Assembly: GCA_021229015.1 (NCBI GenBank)
Contig: CM037787.1
Location: forward strand, 40,061,037-40,125,036
Direction of reading: 5' to 3'
Length of the DNA: 64,000 bases
Source: Solen grandis
Taxonomy: Eukaryota; Mollusca; Bivalvia; Adapedonta; Solenidae
Below, piece after piece: positions 11,632 to 23,386 of the stretch. The stretch's first letter is position 1. Every line of letters begins with the position of its first letter. A model generated the notes under the pieces. The model searched no databases and was not told the DNA's origin. It saw only the letters and a program-made list of their open reading frames with translations. Made by a program: the position numbers and the translations under genes.

Positions 11632-14600
11632 TGTACTTTTCTTCTTTACTCAATAGTCAAATCCCATGACCCCCTAACCCCCTTCTCTGGGTTCGCGCAT
11701 GATTCTCATATCGATGCATATTGGTTGCATATTTGCGTAATTATACTCAATTAAAATGTTGAAGTAGTCAATTATCTTAAATTGATTAAAATCAAGAAGA
11801 TTCAATTTACATTGTCAGCTTTGCCTTACACCACCAACGTCCTGGCAGAGATCTCATACAGATTCTGTCTAAAAAAAATCTTTCTTAAAATTGAAAGTCT
11901 CTGGTTTCTGAATAGTAAATGTAGCCAGAATTGTATCGAAGACACTGTTTTATGTGTTGGTTACTCAATTAGATAAGAAATGGCATGGTAGATTTAGTTA
12001 AAGTATTGTTATTTTTTGAATATTCTGAATTGGTATTTAAGACTAGGGGCAATTCCAACAATACCTGTATTATTTACCTGTATTATTTTTCCAGCTATGT
12101 TTATCTCTTCCTTTGTATATTGATAATTAGTTTTTTTAAATCGAGAAAAAGTTAAATAATGTATTTATTTGCTTGTTTTTTTTTTTTTTTTTGGGGGGGG
12201 GGGTTGGTTTAAAGTCCCACTGACAGTATTTCAGTCATTTGGAAATGATGTCTACTTGAAACAGATATAGTCCTGCTACACTGCAGTATCACGCCGTAGA
12301 CATGTGGCATGATACCACACCCAGTCGCATTATCCTGACACCGGGCCAACCAGTCCTGCAATTATCCTGACACCGGGCCAACCAGTCCTGCAACTACTCT
12401 CATATCCTGACACCGGGCCAACCAGTCCTGCAACTACTCTCATATCCTGACACCGGGCCAACCAGTTCTGCAACTACTCTCATATCCTGACAACGGGCCA
12501 ACCAGTCCTGCAACTACCCTTATGTGCTGAGCGCATTATGCTTCCATTTAAGTGTTTCAATGTAATGAAATACAATTAGACACACATACATGAAGAATAT
12601 ACAAAGTAAACATTCTGAATTAGTAAGAAATACAATCTTCCCATACCATAGGCTTAAAAATGAATACGATTTGTAGCTAAGAGTAGTAGTACATCATGAA
12701 AGATAGCATCAAAGCATTGAGAAAAAAGCAGTTCGACTCAAAGTAAGACGCAGCTGCTGTGCGCAATAATTTATTTTCAGTCAAGACATAAATTTCACTC
12801 TCCGATGGTCTTTAAACAAGTCATGTGCCTGTGAAACAAATGATATCTCTCAAAGAAATCCACTTTACAAGAATCCTGTCAAAATACAAGCGATCAACTA
12901 AACATCCATGCCCAATTTTAAACCGCGCAAATTTATCCAAATTTTGTTTAACTCAATTTTACTCCTCTCTGGAGAACCGGAACAAATCTCTTTCCGGGAA
13001 TGTCTGTTTCCCGCTATATACACTTCGTCATATCAACATCTCCCGCGCCGAATTTAGCGTGTGGTCAGGAACTGCCTCATCAATCTCAAGAACCTATGCA
13101 GCAGACGAAATCTAGAATCTATGCTAATATGGCGACATGGTAAACAACATGACTGCCTGCTTGTGTTAATTTCAACTTATATTTTTCATATTTAGGGAAA
13201 AATAGAATTAAACGAGGACAGCGTTCATCATGGCAACCTATGGGGAAAAAGAATCTTTTCCACAAATCGGGAGAAAAACTTTGGTTTGAAGTAGAATACA
13301 TTTGTACAAGGCATTACACATCTTGTCTTATTTCGAAATATACACTGAATTACAAAAAAAAGGTCATTCTTTTTTTTACACGGATCACTTATCTATTTCA
13401 AAATCTAATAAGTCTGAAGTATTAGAAATGAAATACAATGTAAATGAAAGTGTAGTAATTCGGGTTTATTAAACACGTTTTAAAACAACGACTACATAGA
13501 CTTATCAGACTTTATTTTATATAAATCCAGAAGGCCAAAGCCCATGTGGACAAATATTTACAATGTCTACAGGTGATACATTCATGGACAAATTAATTTC
13601 TAATTATATATGTCTGCATTACATGCATCATACTATGTAAGAAAATTTATATCAGCAAGCTGAAAAAGATGACATAAATTCAAACCATACATTAAAATAT
13701 AACACATTATTACGATATATTCATATAATAATATAATAATATACATAGACAAGCTACACCAACATAAAGCACCGAAAAGAAGATAAATAAATAAAAAATA
13801 GATAAAAAAAATCTTAATGTTAAAGTTCAAAATTAGCTTCTTTTGGTTTGATTGTCTAAGCTACCATTCATTGTTTCAAACCGGCAGAGACTAATAGTCC
13901 GTGAACACCGGAGAGGTTGAATTCGATTCTCAAATAGTGATTATCGAAAAAGCTATTGTTGATTGATTGATTGACTGATTAATTGATTTTTTTGAGTTTA
14001 CAGTCGCTGCGACAGTATTTCAGTCATATGGCGACGTCCAGCTAATTACAGGTGCAGGAAGCCCCGAATAAACGGGGACATCCAGGTAGAACCACCGACC
14101 TATCACAATTCCTCATATGAAAATCCGAATGATCCTGCCGGGACTCGAACCCACGGGATGAGGGACGAAAAGGCTGTGATTATTCATTGAAGGTAAAGGG
14201 AAAGTACTTTACATCTATAGCCTATCAACTACAATCAAATTTTTTTATATCAAATATGTTTCATAAAAAATATAATGAAAATTAGAACTATGCCACACTT
14301 ACTATGAATACCGTTGCTGAAGAATAATACAGGTGATTATGATGATGATGATGATGATGCTGATGATGATGAATAAATGTGGAAATAAGATTAAATGATT
14401 ATTATTATTATTAATAATATAACAATTTCTTTATTAAATAATTATAATAATAGTAGAAAAAATAAAAATGGTCAGCACAATTGTCCATTTGGTAAAAGTT
14501 ATCACAATTATTTTTACCATCATAAGCGACATCATTTACGCTAGCGCCCCCCCCCCCCCCACACACACACATCACCACCAACACCACCATTATCGTCAAT

Positions 14601-17600
14601 TATCTTATATCTCACATTTTTTTACAATTCATATATCACTACAAATGAGGCATACAAATCTGCTAGCAGAAGTCAACGTCACTTTAAAAGCGTTTCCTAC
14701 TCAAAGTTCAGATGTCCTTTAACAAGTTTCGTTCGAGATGTTTTGTGGTGGATAGGGTTCAAGTATGTGTACCCACACTAGAAGTGAACTTTGATATACA
14801 TCAAGTGTCTGCTGTCGAAAAAAGAAAACCATGTTTATTGTAGCAGTTCTTTTCTGAAATCTATTTATCATGCGTGTCTATACGCCATTCCTTTTCTTTG
14901 ATTTCACCACCCAAATTCGTGTCTGCAAGTTCCATGTTTTGATTTATCACGAATTGTTTTTTTCACATTTACTAGACCTATATTTGATAAAGGCGTCCCA
15001 CGAAGGAATTTTTCGTATGGAATTAAATATCTAAGAAGAATGATAACCTGTGCAAATCAGTCCCCTATGCATATAACTAGATGTTCAACTATACTTGAGC
15101 ATTCTTACAATACATATTGTAGACAAAAGTATCACATGACAAACTTTCAGCTCTTTCGTGTATAGATATTTGAAAATTAATTTCTACAAGTTACTTCTGA
15201 TCCCTCTCGTTGGTCCTTACGTAGATAGAGGCTTGCAATAAGATTCTAGAATGCTGCCTAATACGGGATTCTAAGCTACATCTTTTAGATTTCATAGTCA
15301 AAGCATCCAAACCCTGGGCCACATCGTCGTTTAAAACATAAAATATGCTAAACATGTATGAAGTTGCAATTAAAATGAAAAAGTGCAAAACTAATTTGAT
15401 ATAATTACATGTATATATATTTTTATTATTATTTTAAAGCTAAGAACACACATCACAATTAATTCATTAAATAAATAAACGAATTTTTATCTCTGTTGCC
15501 AATATATCAGTCATCGACACACACATGACTTTCCAATTATTAGCACATAAAAAAAGGGGGGGGGAAGAATTCAAATGGATGTTTCTGTCAGGAACGAAGG
15601 TATCAAATTTAATTCTGCTTTAAGAAAAGTTAAATGTATAAAGACTGTCAGAAACACAAAATTGTTCTCAGCAGTATCAGGCTTTGCCCTGTAATAAAAA
15701 GGTGTAAACTGACAGGTCCATGAGATAAAATATTATCACCAGAAACAAACACTTTAAGTCTTGTACGGCATACTTTGCGAGCCAATATTTAGACACAAAT
15801 TATCGCTCGCAATTTGACAGCGATGTCGCAATGTTTTACAAAGCACCACCAGTCCATGCTCTTATATCACGCGACTTTGCACTGTAAAAGCCAAAGTCTG
15901 AAACCTCGCAAAACGTCTATCAGATTACATGAATGGCTTATCACACATTGTGCTCGGCAAAATCACTGAAACCATGTCCCATCAGTAAAAGGCCGCATTC
16001 ATTATTTACTGACTTGTAAGAATACCTCTCTCTGTAAATGGACTTTTATTCAATTTACTTTGATTTAAATTACTGCGATCAAAATGGGGAACTGCAATTG
16101 AGCGCAAGCTATAGAGAAGCTGCAAATGACTTCATGTTGTGTATTGGCAAATAGGTTTAATTAAGTTTATAAAATCAAGATGTTATAGTTATTAATGAGG
16201 CTTTCTAATTGTTGTGAATGTTTTAATACATTAATGCACCAGCAAGAATTTTCAAATTTGAACATTGTTGACAAGATCAGTTTTCCTTTTTCCAGTTTGG
16301 TAATAATTAAAAACAATCCTGAATTCAATGTCTTTGTTAACATATACGCTTTAATAGTATATACAAAATTCCTTGTAAATCAGACACGAAAAAAAACAAA
16401 ACAACAAAAACACACACACACACTTAAATTTTCATTTTTGATCTTTATTAGTGACTTCTGTTCCAATATGACGTGAATCATGGGATCAAAAGGTTAAATC
16501 CCTTACAAATAGATTTCAACTTTTGTATTTGGTCGCATTATGCAGAAGACAACAACAACAAGTGACTATTTTTCCGGATTTTACGTATTGTCGGACAAAC
16601 TGCCGCAACGCACAGATATCAGTACATTAGATACGGCAGACATTTGACTGCAACAATCTATTGTGACATGACTTAACATTGACAATACATCAAGGGAGCT
16701 TAGCTGAAACAAACACAGCTATTAGATTACCTAAATGGAAACTAACACTTGCAAAGAACGAAAATCTCGGTAGCGCTAGTGAATCTGAGAGCGCTCTCGC
16801 CGTGAATTGTAATTGACATCCAGACATTGCTCTTCCCGAATCCTGCTATTCTTCCTTCTTGCTGATTTTTACCACATATACTCAATTGCAGGGTGTGGTT
16901 TATAGGGATACCATGTTTTTTATTTTTATTTCTATATTTATGTACTTATACATGTATTATACAATGTTTTTATCAATTTATTCTTTCAATTATGTTGTTA
17001 TGTTGAGGTTTATACCATTCACGAAACCAGGTCGCTGGCCTTTGCCCCCTTTCATAGAAATTAACATATACATGTATACATATCGGGCTATTTCAATAAT
17101 TATGTATATCTAAATTCGCACGTTTGATCGAATAAATATATATTAATTTCGTATGTATCTATGCCCCGTTATGTTATGATTTTGATGAGTAACTTTATTT
17201 GAGAGTCATTGCGTCATAATACTTGAGCATGTGATCAACTTTCTACACATTGTTTACGTAAATAAAATTCATTGTGTGTAGACTATGTCAGAACGACACA
17301 TTGACTTAAACATATCTAAATCTTTTCCTGAATGCGTTAGCCCTGTTAGGCTTGTTTTAGTGCATTGGGAAACACAGCAGACAAAGATCAGACAGCGTGT
17401 TACAGGAGCTTACAGTTTACTTATACAGTCAACCCTCGTTACATCGGCATTCGATACACCGGCAAAATTGAGATTTACGAACACTGCCGGTGTAACGAGG
17501 GTTGACTGTATAACACTGTAGCTCATATCATACACAGTGTCTGTACAGCAAAGTCTTGGTTTTGTATATGAAAATCCTCGAGGTTAAAGATCAATGCCAG

Positions 17601-20516
17601 TGCAACACGGTTTCGTTCTTGTCCATGCCAAAGACCACTCCCAGTGTCCTGTTATTAGTAACCGTGACCTTGACATTTACGACTTCTACATTAAATACAA
17701 TCCCAAGCTTCTTTGAAAAGCTATTCCCATTTTTGTATGAATAAAGTTACCATTCTATGATATTACAAAGGACAGGGAAACGCGGCTCGACGGTCCACTT
17801 CGCCCTCATCAGAAATAATAAACATGCATGTAAAAGGTTTTTTTAAGTGATGAATAGTTTATACATATATCTATCACATTCCAAACTATATACATGCAAC
17901 TTTTTTCTTTAAAATGTACAGCAAACTATTTTGATTAATTGTAGAATCGTTTCAATGTACTTGATGCGTGTGATAAATTATCAATATCGGAAATTTAGTG
18001 TTTTATTTCGATATATGTACAGTTATACTATATCGCAGTATACGAACTTATTAAAATATATTACAAATAACATAACATATATTATACATGCATTATAATA
18101 TTTTGTAATATATGTATATCATATCGAAACGCATTATAATATTTTGTAATATATGTATATCATATCGAAACGCATTATAATATGTTGTAATATATGTATA
18201 TCATATCGAAACGCATTATAATATTTTGTAATATATGTATATCATATCGAATTGCAGTACATCATAACGTATTTTATCATATATTTATAATAACTATATC
18301 AATTTAATTATTTTATCAAGAACACGATTACTTAACTGAATTCATGAGTGGAAATGTACATTATCTCCATCACACTATATATCATGACATATTAAATAAA
18401 GTATGGCCAAGTCAGCCTTCCATAAACAGTTAAAATATCGCGATAAATAGAACATAAACATCAGGAATTACGTCAGCATATATTCTTGGCAGTGCATACC
18501 ATGTAATTTATTAAAAGCCGTATTTCCTAAAAGACTACTTTGTAATTGATATTTACATTTAGTCATATGGTTCGCTTTGCGAGACACTCTGTTAAAATTT
18601 ACAATTTTCACAATATGCCATTTATTAGAGTTTCAGGTCGTTTATTTTACACACTTCTATATGGTGTTAAATATTTGTTCAGTTATGATAAAGACATAAC
18701 TCTAACAATGGAGTATTCAGAGTGTTCAAATAAAATATAATAAAATAGAATACATTATTGTGTGTTTTTATGTAAATACGAGTACATTGAGTGATAACAA
18801 ACATAATACATATTAATACGGATACACTGGGCATCTCGTGTCAATAAATATACATTACTTTATTTATCTGAATCTTAATAGCCATCTGTTAGTGATCAAA
18901 GTTTTGTTCTTATGACACTTCTATGAAACTTCGAAACAATCCGCGTTTATTTCCACAGAGAAAATAAGAGAAGAGGTCTAAGAACCGGGCGTTGTCTCAG
19001 GAAGAAGCATTTTCTTCTTTTTTTTTCTAAATTCGTGACAGTTAGGACATGGTTATTATGCAGATAAATTTGGCGAATATAACTTCCTAAAAACAACATT
19101 TCGATCATTTCTGGGCCTTGCAGATTCAGGTTTGTCTCATTTCGAAATCACGCCGTACACAGAGATTGGAGGACACCCAGCTACGCTATCCCGATACCGG
19201 ACCACGCAGTCCTGGGACTACTTTATTTTAATATGCTAAGCGTCAAGCACTATCATGCCAGTACCTACTTTTGCATTTTGAGGCCACAAAAAGAACTCGT
19301 GACCTCCTTTTTTCGAGATAAACAGGCTACCCAGTTCCTGTCTGAGAACGGTAACCACGTTACGTTGGGTACCCATTATTTGAAATTACCAATAAATCAC
19401 TTTTAGCAGCTTTGATTTCTGATTGTTACATAATTTATTATTGATAGTATTCTAATTGCAAATATTTTATTTATTATTGATGATCTTCCAATCACGTTTC
19501 TGTACTCCTCCGTTTATTGAAATAATAATAATTGTTAAATATTTTAATAATTTAGCATGGTAACAGTATATGCATCGGGGCGACGATATTCGATCATAAA
19601 TCTCTTTAAAATTATTTTTTATCACGTTGGGAAGTGAACAATTAATTAGTGAAACGTTGACACTGATTTGCAATGACAGTTTGTTCACGACCATTTTATA
19701 CTGATCCATTTTTATTGCATGTTACACATTTGAAATTATGAATAAAACAACATAGGAAATGTATATATATACATCAGTTAGGGATGACAATAACAATATG
19801 GCGACTGCACAACTACTTTTACGATATGTACCTGCTCAAAAAATCGCGTGTTTTTTTTTTTTTTTTTTTGATAGCAATAACACTATGGCGACTGCACAGA
19901 CGTCTATTATGTAGCTGTTCATTTTTTTTCTAGAGAAAGACATCTATTTTGCCGAAATATTGGAAAAAAGTTTGGATTTAATTGTTAACAGTAAGGGATG
20001 GTTTGACGATCCGGGTACAATACCATATTTTTTTGCAATTTCTTTTGCAGTGCGAATCAAAAAGAATAATAAGCAAGTGTGAAACAAATGTTTATCTGCT
20101 GTAACCAAATAAGACCTATCTTACCCAGTTGCTTACCTTGATGAGTGCACCTGGTTCGAATATACATAAGTAAAACATACCTTATGTAAAAACGCATTCC
20201 ATCATTCCAAATACATGTATACGAAATATTCAAATTCATGAAAAAGTTGACGTAAGTTATTGTCTAACTAACTACAATATTCGATACAATGTAGTATTAG
20301 AGAGAAAAACATATTTAGGTATTTTTAATAGAGAAATAAGATTGAAGAAATTGTCTTCAAGTATTTAAGTATGACTATGTGTGGTCGCTAGAGTTCGAGC
20401 CTGACTGCGGTGATGTCATTTCATGGACTAAGGAAAGCAGGGAAATAACACAAATAGTATTACGATAAACAGGGGCGAATTTCTACATCCTCCCTATCTC
20501 CTTATCTTTGTGTCCC

Positions 20517-20567
<51 letters not shown>

Positions 20568-23093
20568 AATACTTGTCTCTCTGTTTCTTCCTTACACCCA
20601 CCGTCGGAAGCGGGAGATATAGTTTCTATCCCCGACCGGGTCATATAAAAGTCATTAAAAGTGCTAATAGCAGTTTCCTGTTATTTTGTTCTGTTGAAAT
20701 GAACAATAGCTTGTTGGTAGAAGAATGTGATATGATTTAAGGTAATTAATCCATCCTTAAATTGCGATCATGGTCCATAAAGCGATCAAAGGAATTTTAT
20801 AGAAAATGCATGCCTTTATAGACTCAGAGCGAAAAGGCCTATAACTCCAAGTCATTGGATGCTTGCATTTGCACTGAGCTCTTTTTAAGCGTTTGAGGAC
20901 CGTGGTTATAATTTATGATGGAAGGACTACCTTAAGTATACACCTTGATTGAAAAAAGAGGATTCATTTATTCACGTTGTAGCAGCTAAGTGTCGTGTTA
21001 CGGCATCATGGCGCCACTGACGCAACACTGATTGTCATATCCTGGGTATTAGAATTTAAATATTTAAACTTTATTCATTTTACAATCATGAATCATTTAA
21101 AGAGCATTTGCTTTAAAAACAGTTGCATACCTAAATTATAACAGTTTCATTTTGATTTCACTTGTCAACACACAAAGAAATATCTTAAGTTAGCGACTTC
21201 AGAACAGATTTTCATTCATTTTGAAATGACCTATTCATTTATTTGGGTATTAATCCTTGATCTCATGCACAATTATATGAAATATTATATCCTGATGAAT
21301 ATTAATTCACTTTTCAATAAAATGGCATGTTCTGTCGATCAGACTGTGTAGAGTGTTAAAGTTAAATTTGAAGAAATAAAATCTTTAACAATGAGCGAAA
21401 GATGAATTTAAGGTCATGCAAAGACCTATTAATGTTATTATAGGTCTTTGGGTCATTTCAAGCTATGATTTATATGTAGAACATTATTTTAAATGATTAT
21501 TTTACCGGCTCCAACGACCGAGTGGTAAGGATGTCCGTTACGTGACTAAGAGGTAGAGGGTTTGATCCCTAGCCACGACATATCAAAGCCTTTGATATGG
21601 CAAACTGTCACGCTTTGCGCTCAGTACACGCGGGTTGTGCCGGTATGGCTCCGATGTTTGACACTAATAGTGTATGGTTATCTCAGGTCTGAATCACCTG
21701 AGGTCATAGCAGGGTACCTTGGTGTGATATTACGCTACTTTCTCACGAAGTCAGGAAATGAGTAACATACTGCTGGTTAGACGTAAAACGCAAAACATAC
21801 AGACCATTAATTGTTTTAAACATGCTATTTTATTTTCAAAATGATCAGTTCCTTTATCATTTCGATTGGAAATCCTTTAATCAACTTTTTTTTTCGTTCT
21901 TTCAGAAACAAACTTTGACATTTTTGTTTGGATTTATTCCTTAACATTCATTAAAAAACTTCATTAAGTTATCAGCATTTTGAAGAAAAAAAAATCCTTA
22001 TTATAGATTAAATCTTCTTTTCAGCCTAAATAAGAATATATAAACTTTAATTGAAGCTAAAAAAAAGTAATTGAATTATGTGAAGCAAAGAGTTAAACAT
22101 GGAATTTGTAATGAATTTCATAAATGATTCTTTTATTATATGATAAATCTCGTTGAAACAGAAAATATGTAGATGAAAGGGTAGGCATCGTCTGTATTCT
22201 TAGTTAAAAGCAATACTTATTTATAAATCTATGTGAAATATTTATTAATTATACAATCGATCAGTCGTGGTCCAGTTGAAACATACGAGATTTCGGATCC
22301 TAAGGTTGTGGGAATAGGATTGTTCATGGTCTTCCCGACGCCAGGTACTGGTCCAACTTTGGAACCTAGGGATTAATATAGATTGTACGAAATAGATACC
22401 CAAATCGACGTAAAATAGATATGTTTAGATAGTAATGATACATATAAGTAGATTCTATAGTATTTGTGTAGTTCATATACGTGTATGTAAGTATATGTAG
22501 AGTTTGTATTTTATATTATATACTCCGCCTTTGTTAATCGGGAGTTCGAACCAAATATCACATGTAATTAGCTGGACGTCGCTATATGACTAAAATACTG
22601 TCGAAGCGACGGTAAACTCAAATAGTCAAATAGTCAAGTCAAGTCAAGTCGGACCAAATATGCGGAACACGTAAATAAGTTTTCGTTTTAAAACAAATGC
22701 GACTGTCATAATGTTCAAATACTGTGTTAAATAATGAATCAAATAGCTATAATGATATTGCACGCAATGTTCAGTCGCAGTTTTTATCGACTATGGAAGT
22801 TTATTATAAGTTTATTATATCCCAATGGAACATAGCACTGTAAGTACTGGTCATTGAACCGTGAATAATTAGTATAGGTTGTTGAAAACACACACTTTGA
22901 AGCAGTTAGTTCATAAACATTTAAATCTAAAACACCAATCCAAATTTTAAGGTATAATTAACGAATCATGTTTATACATGCATGTATTAAATAAGCATGA
23001 ACCCATCAAATCTGAATAAACATGACTTAAATGTCGGTGAATATATCTGTAATTAAACGTTTTATAATTATTTTATAGAAATAAACTCCATAA

Positions 23094-23142
<49 letters not shown>

Positions 23143-23386
23143 TGTTATTGAAAGACAATATACAATCTTACACACATTACATTTACTAATATATCACGCT
23201 ATTAAAAGTCAGCGAGTGATGTATTAGATAAAATGCTTATGTACATTAATTGATGAAACTAAAATCAACATATCAAAAGAGCTTACTCTTACCTGTTGAT
23301 ACCTGGATCTTATTCAATGAACCTACTACACACGTGCGTTTCCTTTTCTGCTTCATTTTCAGTTTCACCATGAATGACCGCGGCAT
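9206..23386 (-). CDS. gfi1 / sens-like: Gfi1/Senseless-type SNAG zinc-finger repressor (3 coding exons)
   Basis: Coding exons on the minus strand are 23386-23293, 10845-10036 and 9384-9206, joined by two phase-1 introns of 12,447 and 651 bp with GT-AG ends; together they give 1083 nt, or 360 aa. The protein starts MPRSFMVK, a SNAG repression motif, followed by a basic stretch, an unrecognised linker (about residues 32-248) and four C2H2 fingers (about 249-357). The finger block contains [30 protein letters not shown] and [13 protein letters not shown], signatures of fingers 3-6 of vertebrate GFI1/GFI1B and the four fingers of fly Senseless. Family knowledge: these nuclear repressors recruit CoREST/LSD1 through SNAG and bind AATC-core sites in neural and blood-like lineages. 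Additional small exons in the large intron cannot be excluded, but the phases join cleanly. Confidence 0.9.
9385..10035 (-). other. Gfi1-like intron 2
   Basis: A 651-bp intron inside the linker between fingers two and three. Nothing else is recognisable in it. Confidence 0.85.
10036..10845 (-). CDS. gfi1 / sens-like: Gfi1-like coding exon 2 (linker and first two fingers)
   Basis: The acceptor is a pyrimidine-rich TTCTCTTTCCAG and the donor is GTAAGGAAG. The exon encodes the poorly conserved linker and two C2H2 fingers ending in the TG of a TGEKP linker, which is completed by the next exon. Confidence 0.93.
11599..11625. repeat. 27-nt poly-G tract
   Basis: An uninterrupted run of G on the plus strand, able to form G-quadruplexes and prone to assembly length error. 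Confidence 0.95.
12201..12540. mobile_element. SINE-like element (family B), internally expanded
   Basis: The block begins TTGGTTTAAAGTCCCACTGAC, contains GTAGACATGTGGCATGATACC and is shared with copies at 30221 and 30987. Its ATCCTGACACCGGGCCAACC segment is tandemly amplified, first at a 32-bp spacing and then at 40 bp. Confidence 0.65.
12363..12522. repeat. 40-bp tandem repeat, four units
   Basis: Units start at 12363, 12403, 12443 and 12483 with TATCCTGACA and differ by only a few bases. They arise from the body of the family-B SINE-like element. Confidence 0.9.
13993..14165 (-). mobile_element. SINE-like element (family A), second copy
   Basis: It shares GACAGTATTTCAGTCATAT and GGCGACGTCCAGCTAATTAC with the 4661 copy, and ends in a B-box-like GGACTCGAACCC (complement strand). 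The tRNA-like end is truncated. Confidence 0.6.
14338..14370. repeat. (ATG)n microsatellite
   Basis: About ten imperfect ATG/TGA triplets; a short ATT repeat follows at 14396. Confidence 0.85.
17426..17508. mobile_element. 83-bp pogo/Tigger-like mini-MITE
   Basis: The element starts CAGTCAACCCTCGTTACA and ends with the near-exact complement, so it is almost entirely two inverted arms. TA flanks both ends. The termini match those of the 745-bp element at 53426, indicating the same transposase family. The CAGT..AACCTCG(T/C) terminus is typical of pogo/Tigger elements. Confidence 0.75.
18090..18253. repeat. 41-bp AT-rich satellite, four units
   Basis: Units starting GCATTATAATATTTTG recur at 18090, 18131, 18172 and 18213 with almost no divergence, implying recent expansion. 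Confidence 0.9.
19090..19350. repeat. SINE-like fragment related to family B
   Basis: It contains CACGCCGTA, ACACCCAG, CCCGATACCGGACCACGCAGTCCTG-like blocks that recall the family-B body, and a downstream GAACTCGTGACCTCC segment resembling its tRNA-like end. Divergence is high. Confidence 0.4.
20519..20568. repeat. (CT)n microsatellite
   Basis: About 24 CT dinucleotides with one TTT interruption. Confidence 0.95.
20737..20935. mobile_element. 200-bp MITE with TTAAGGTAAT termini
   Basis: The ends are TTAAGGTAAT and CTACCTTAA in inverted orientation. A second full copy lies at 31568-31764 and a fragment at 44980-45040. Shared interior blocks include CCTATAACTCCAAG(T/C)CA. Confidence 0.7.
22561..22624 (+). 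repeat. SINE family-A fragment, opposite orientation, with pentamer tail
   Basis: The sequence is the reverse complement of the 4661 copy's start (GCTGGACGTCGCTATATGAC) and is followed by AGTCAAATAGTC and several AAGTC pentamers to about 22650. The pentamer run suggests the 3' tail of the SINE. Confidence 0.55.
23093..23140. repeat. (TA)n microsatellite
   Basis: About 23 TA dinucleotides in the first Gfi1-like intron. Confidence 0.95.
23293..23386 (-). CDS. gfi1 / sens-like: Gfi1-like coding exon 1 (SNAG domain)
   Basis: The ATG at 23386-23384 opens MPRSFMVK, followed by a lysine/arginine-rich segment, and the exon ends with ACAG before a consensus GTAAGAGT donor (phase 1). The known family motif is MPRSF(L/M)VK at the extreme N terminus. 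The next exon begins in the matching phase. Thirty-one complete codons are present. Confidence 0.88.

Larger units (their letters stand above)
10846..23292 (-). other. Gfi1-like intron 1 (12.4 kb)
   Basis: The intron separates the SNAG exon from the rest of the gene. It contains several repeats listed separately (poly-G, SINE copies, a 41-bp satellite, an 83-bp pogo-like MITE, a 200-bp MITE and microsatellites). I see no further coding exon with family similarity. Large first introns of developmental regulators often carry enhancers, but none can be identified from sequence alone. Confidence 0.7.

Noticed and set aside
14468..14722. Proline/histidine-rich 84-codon ORF
   Set aside because: It translates a poly-C plus CA/CAC repeat; composition only.
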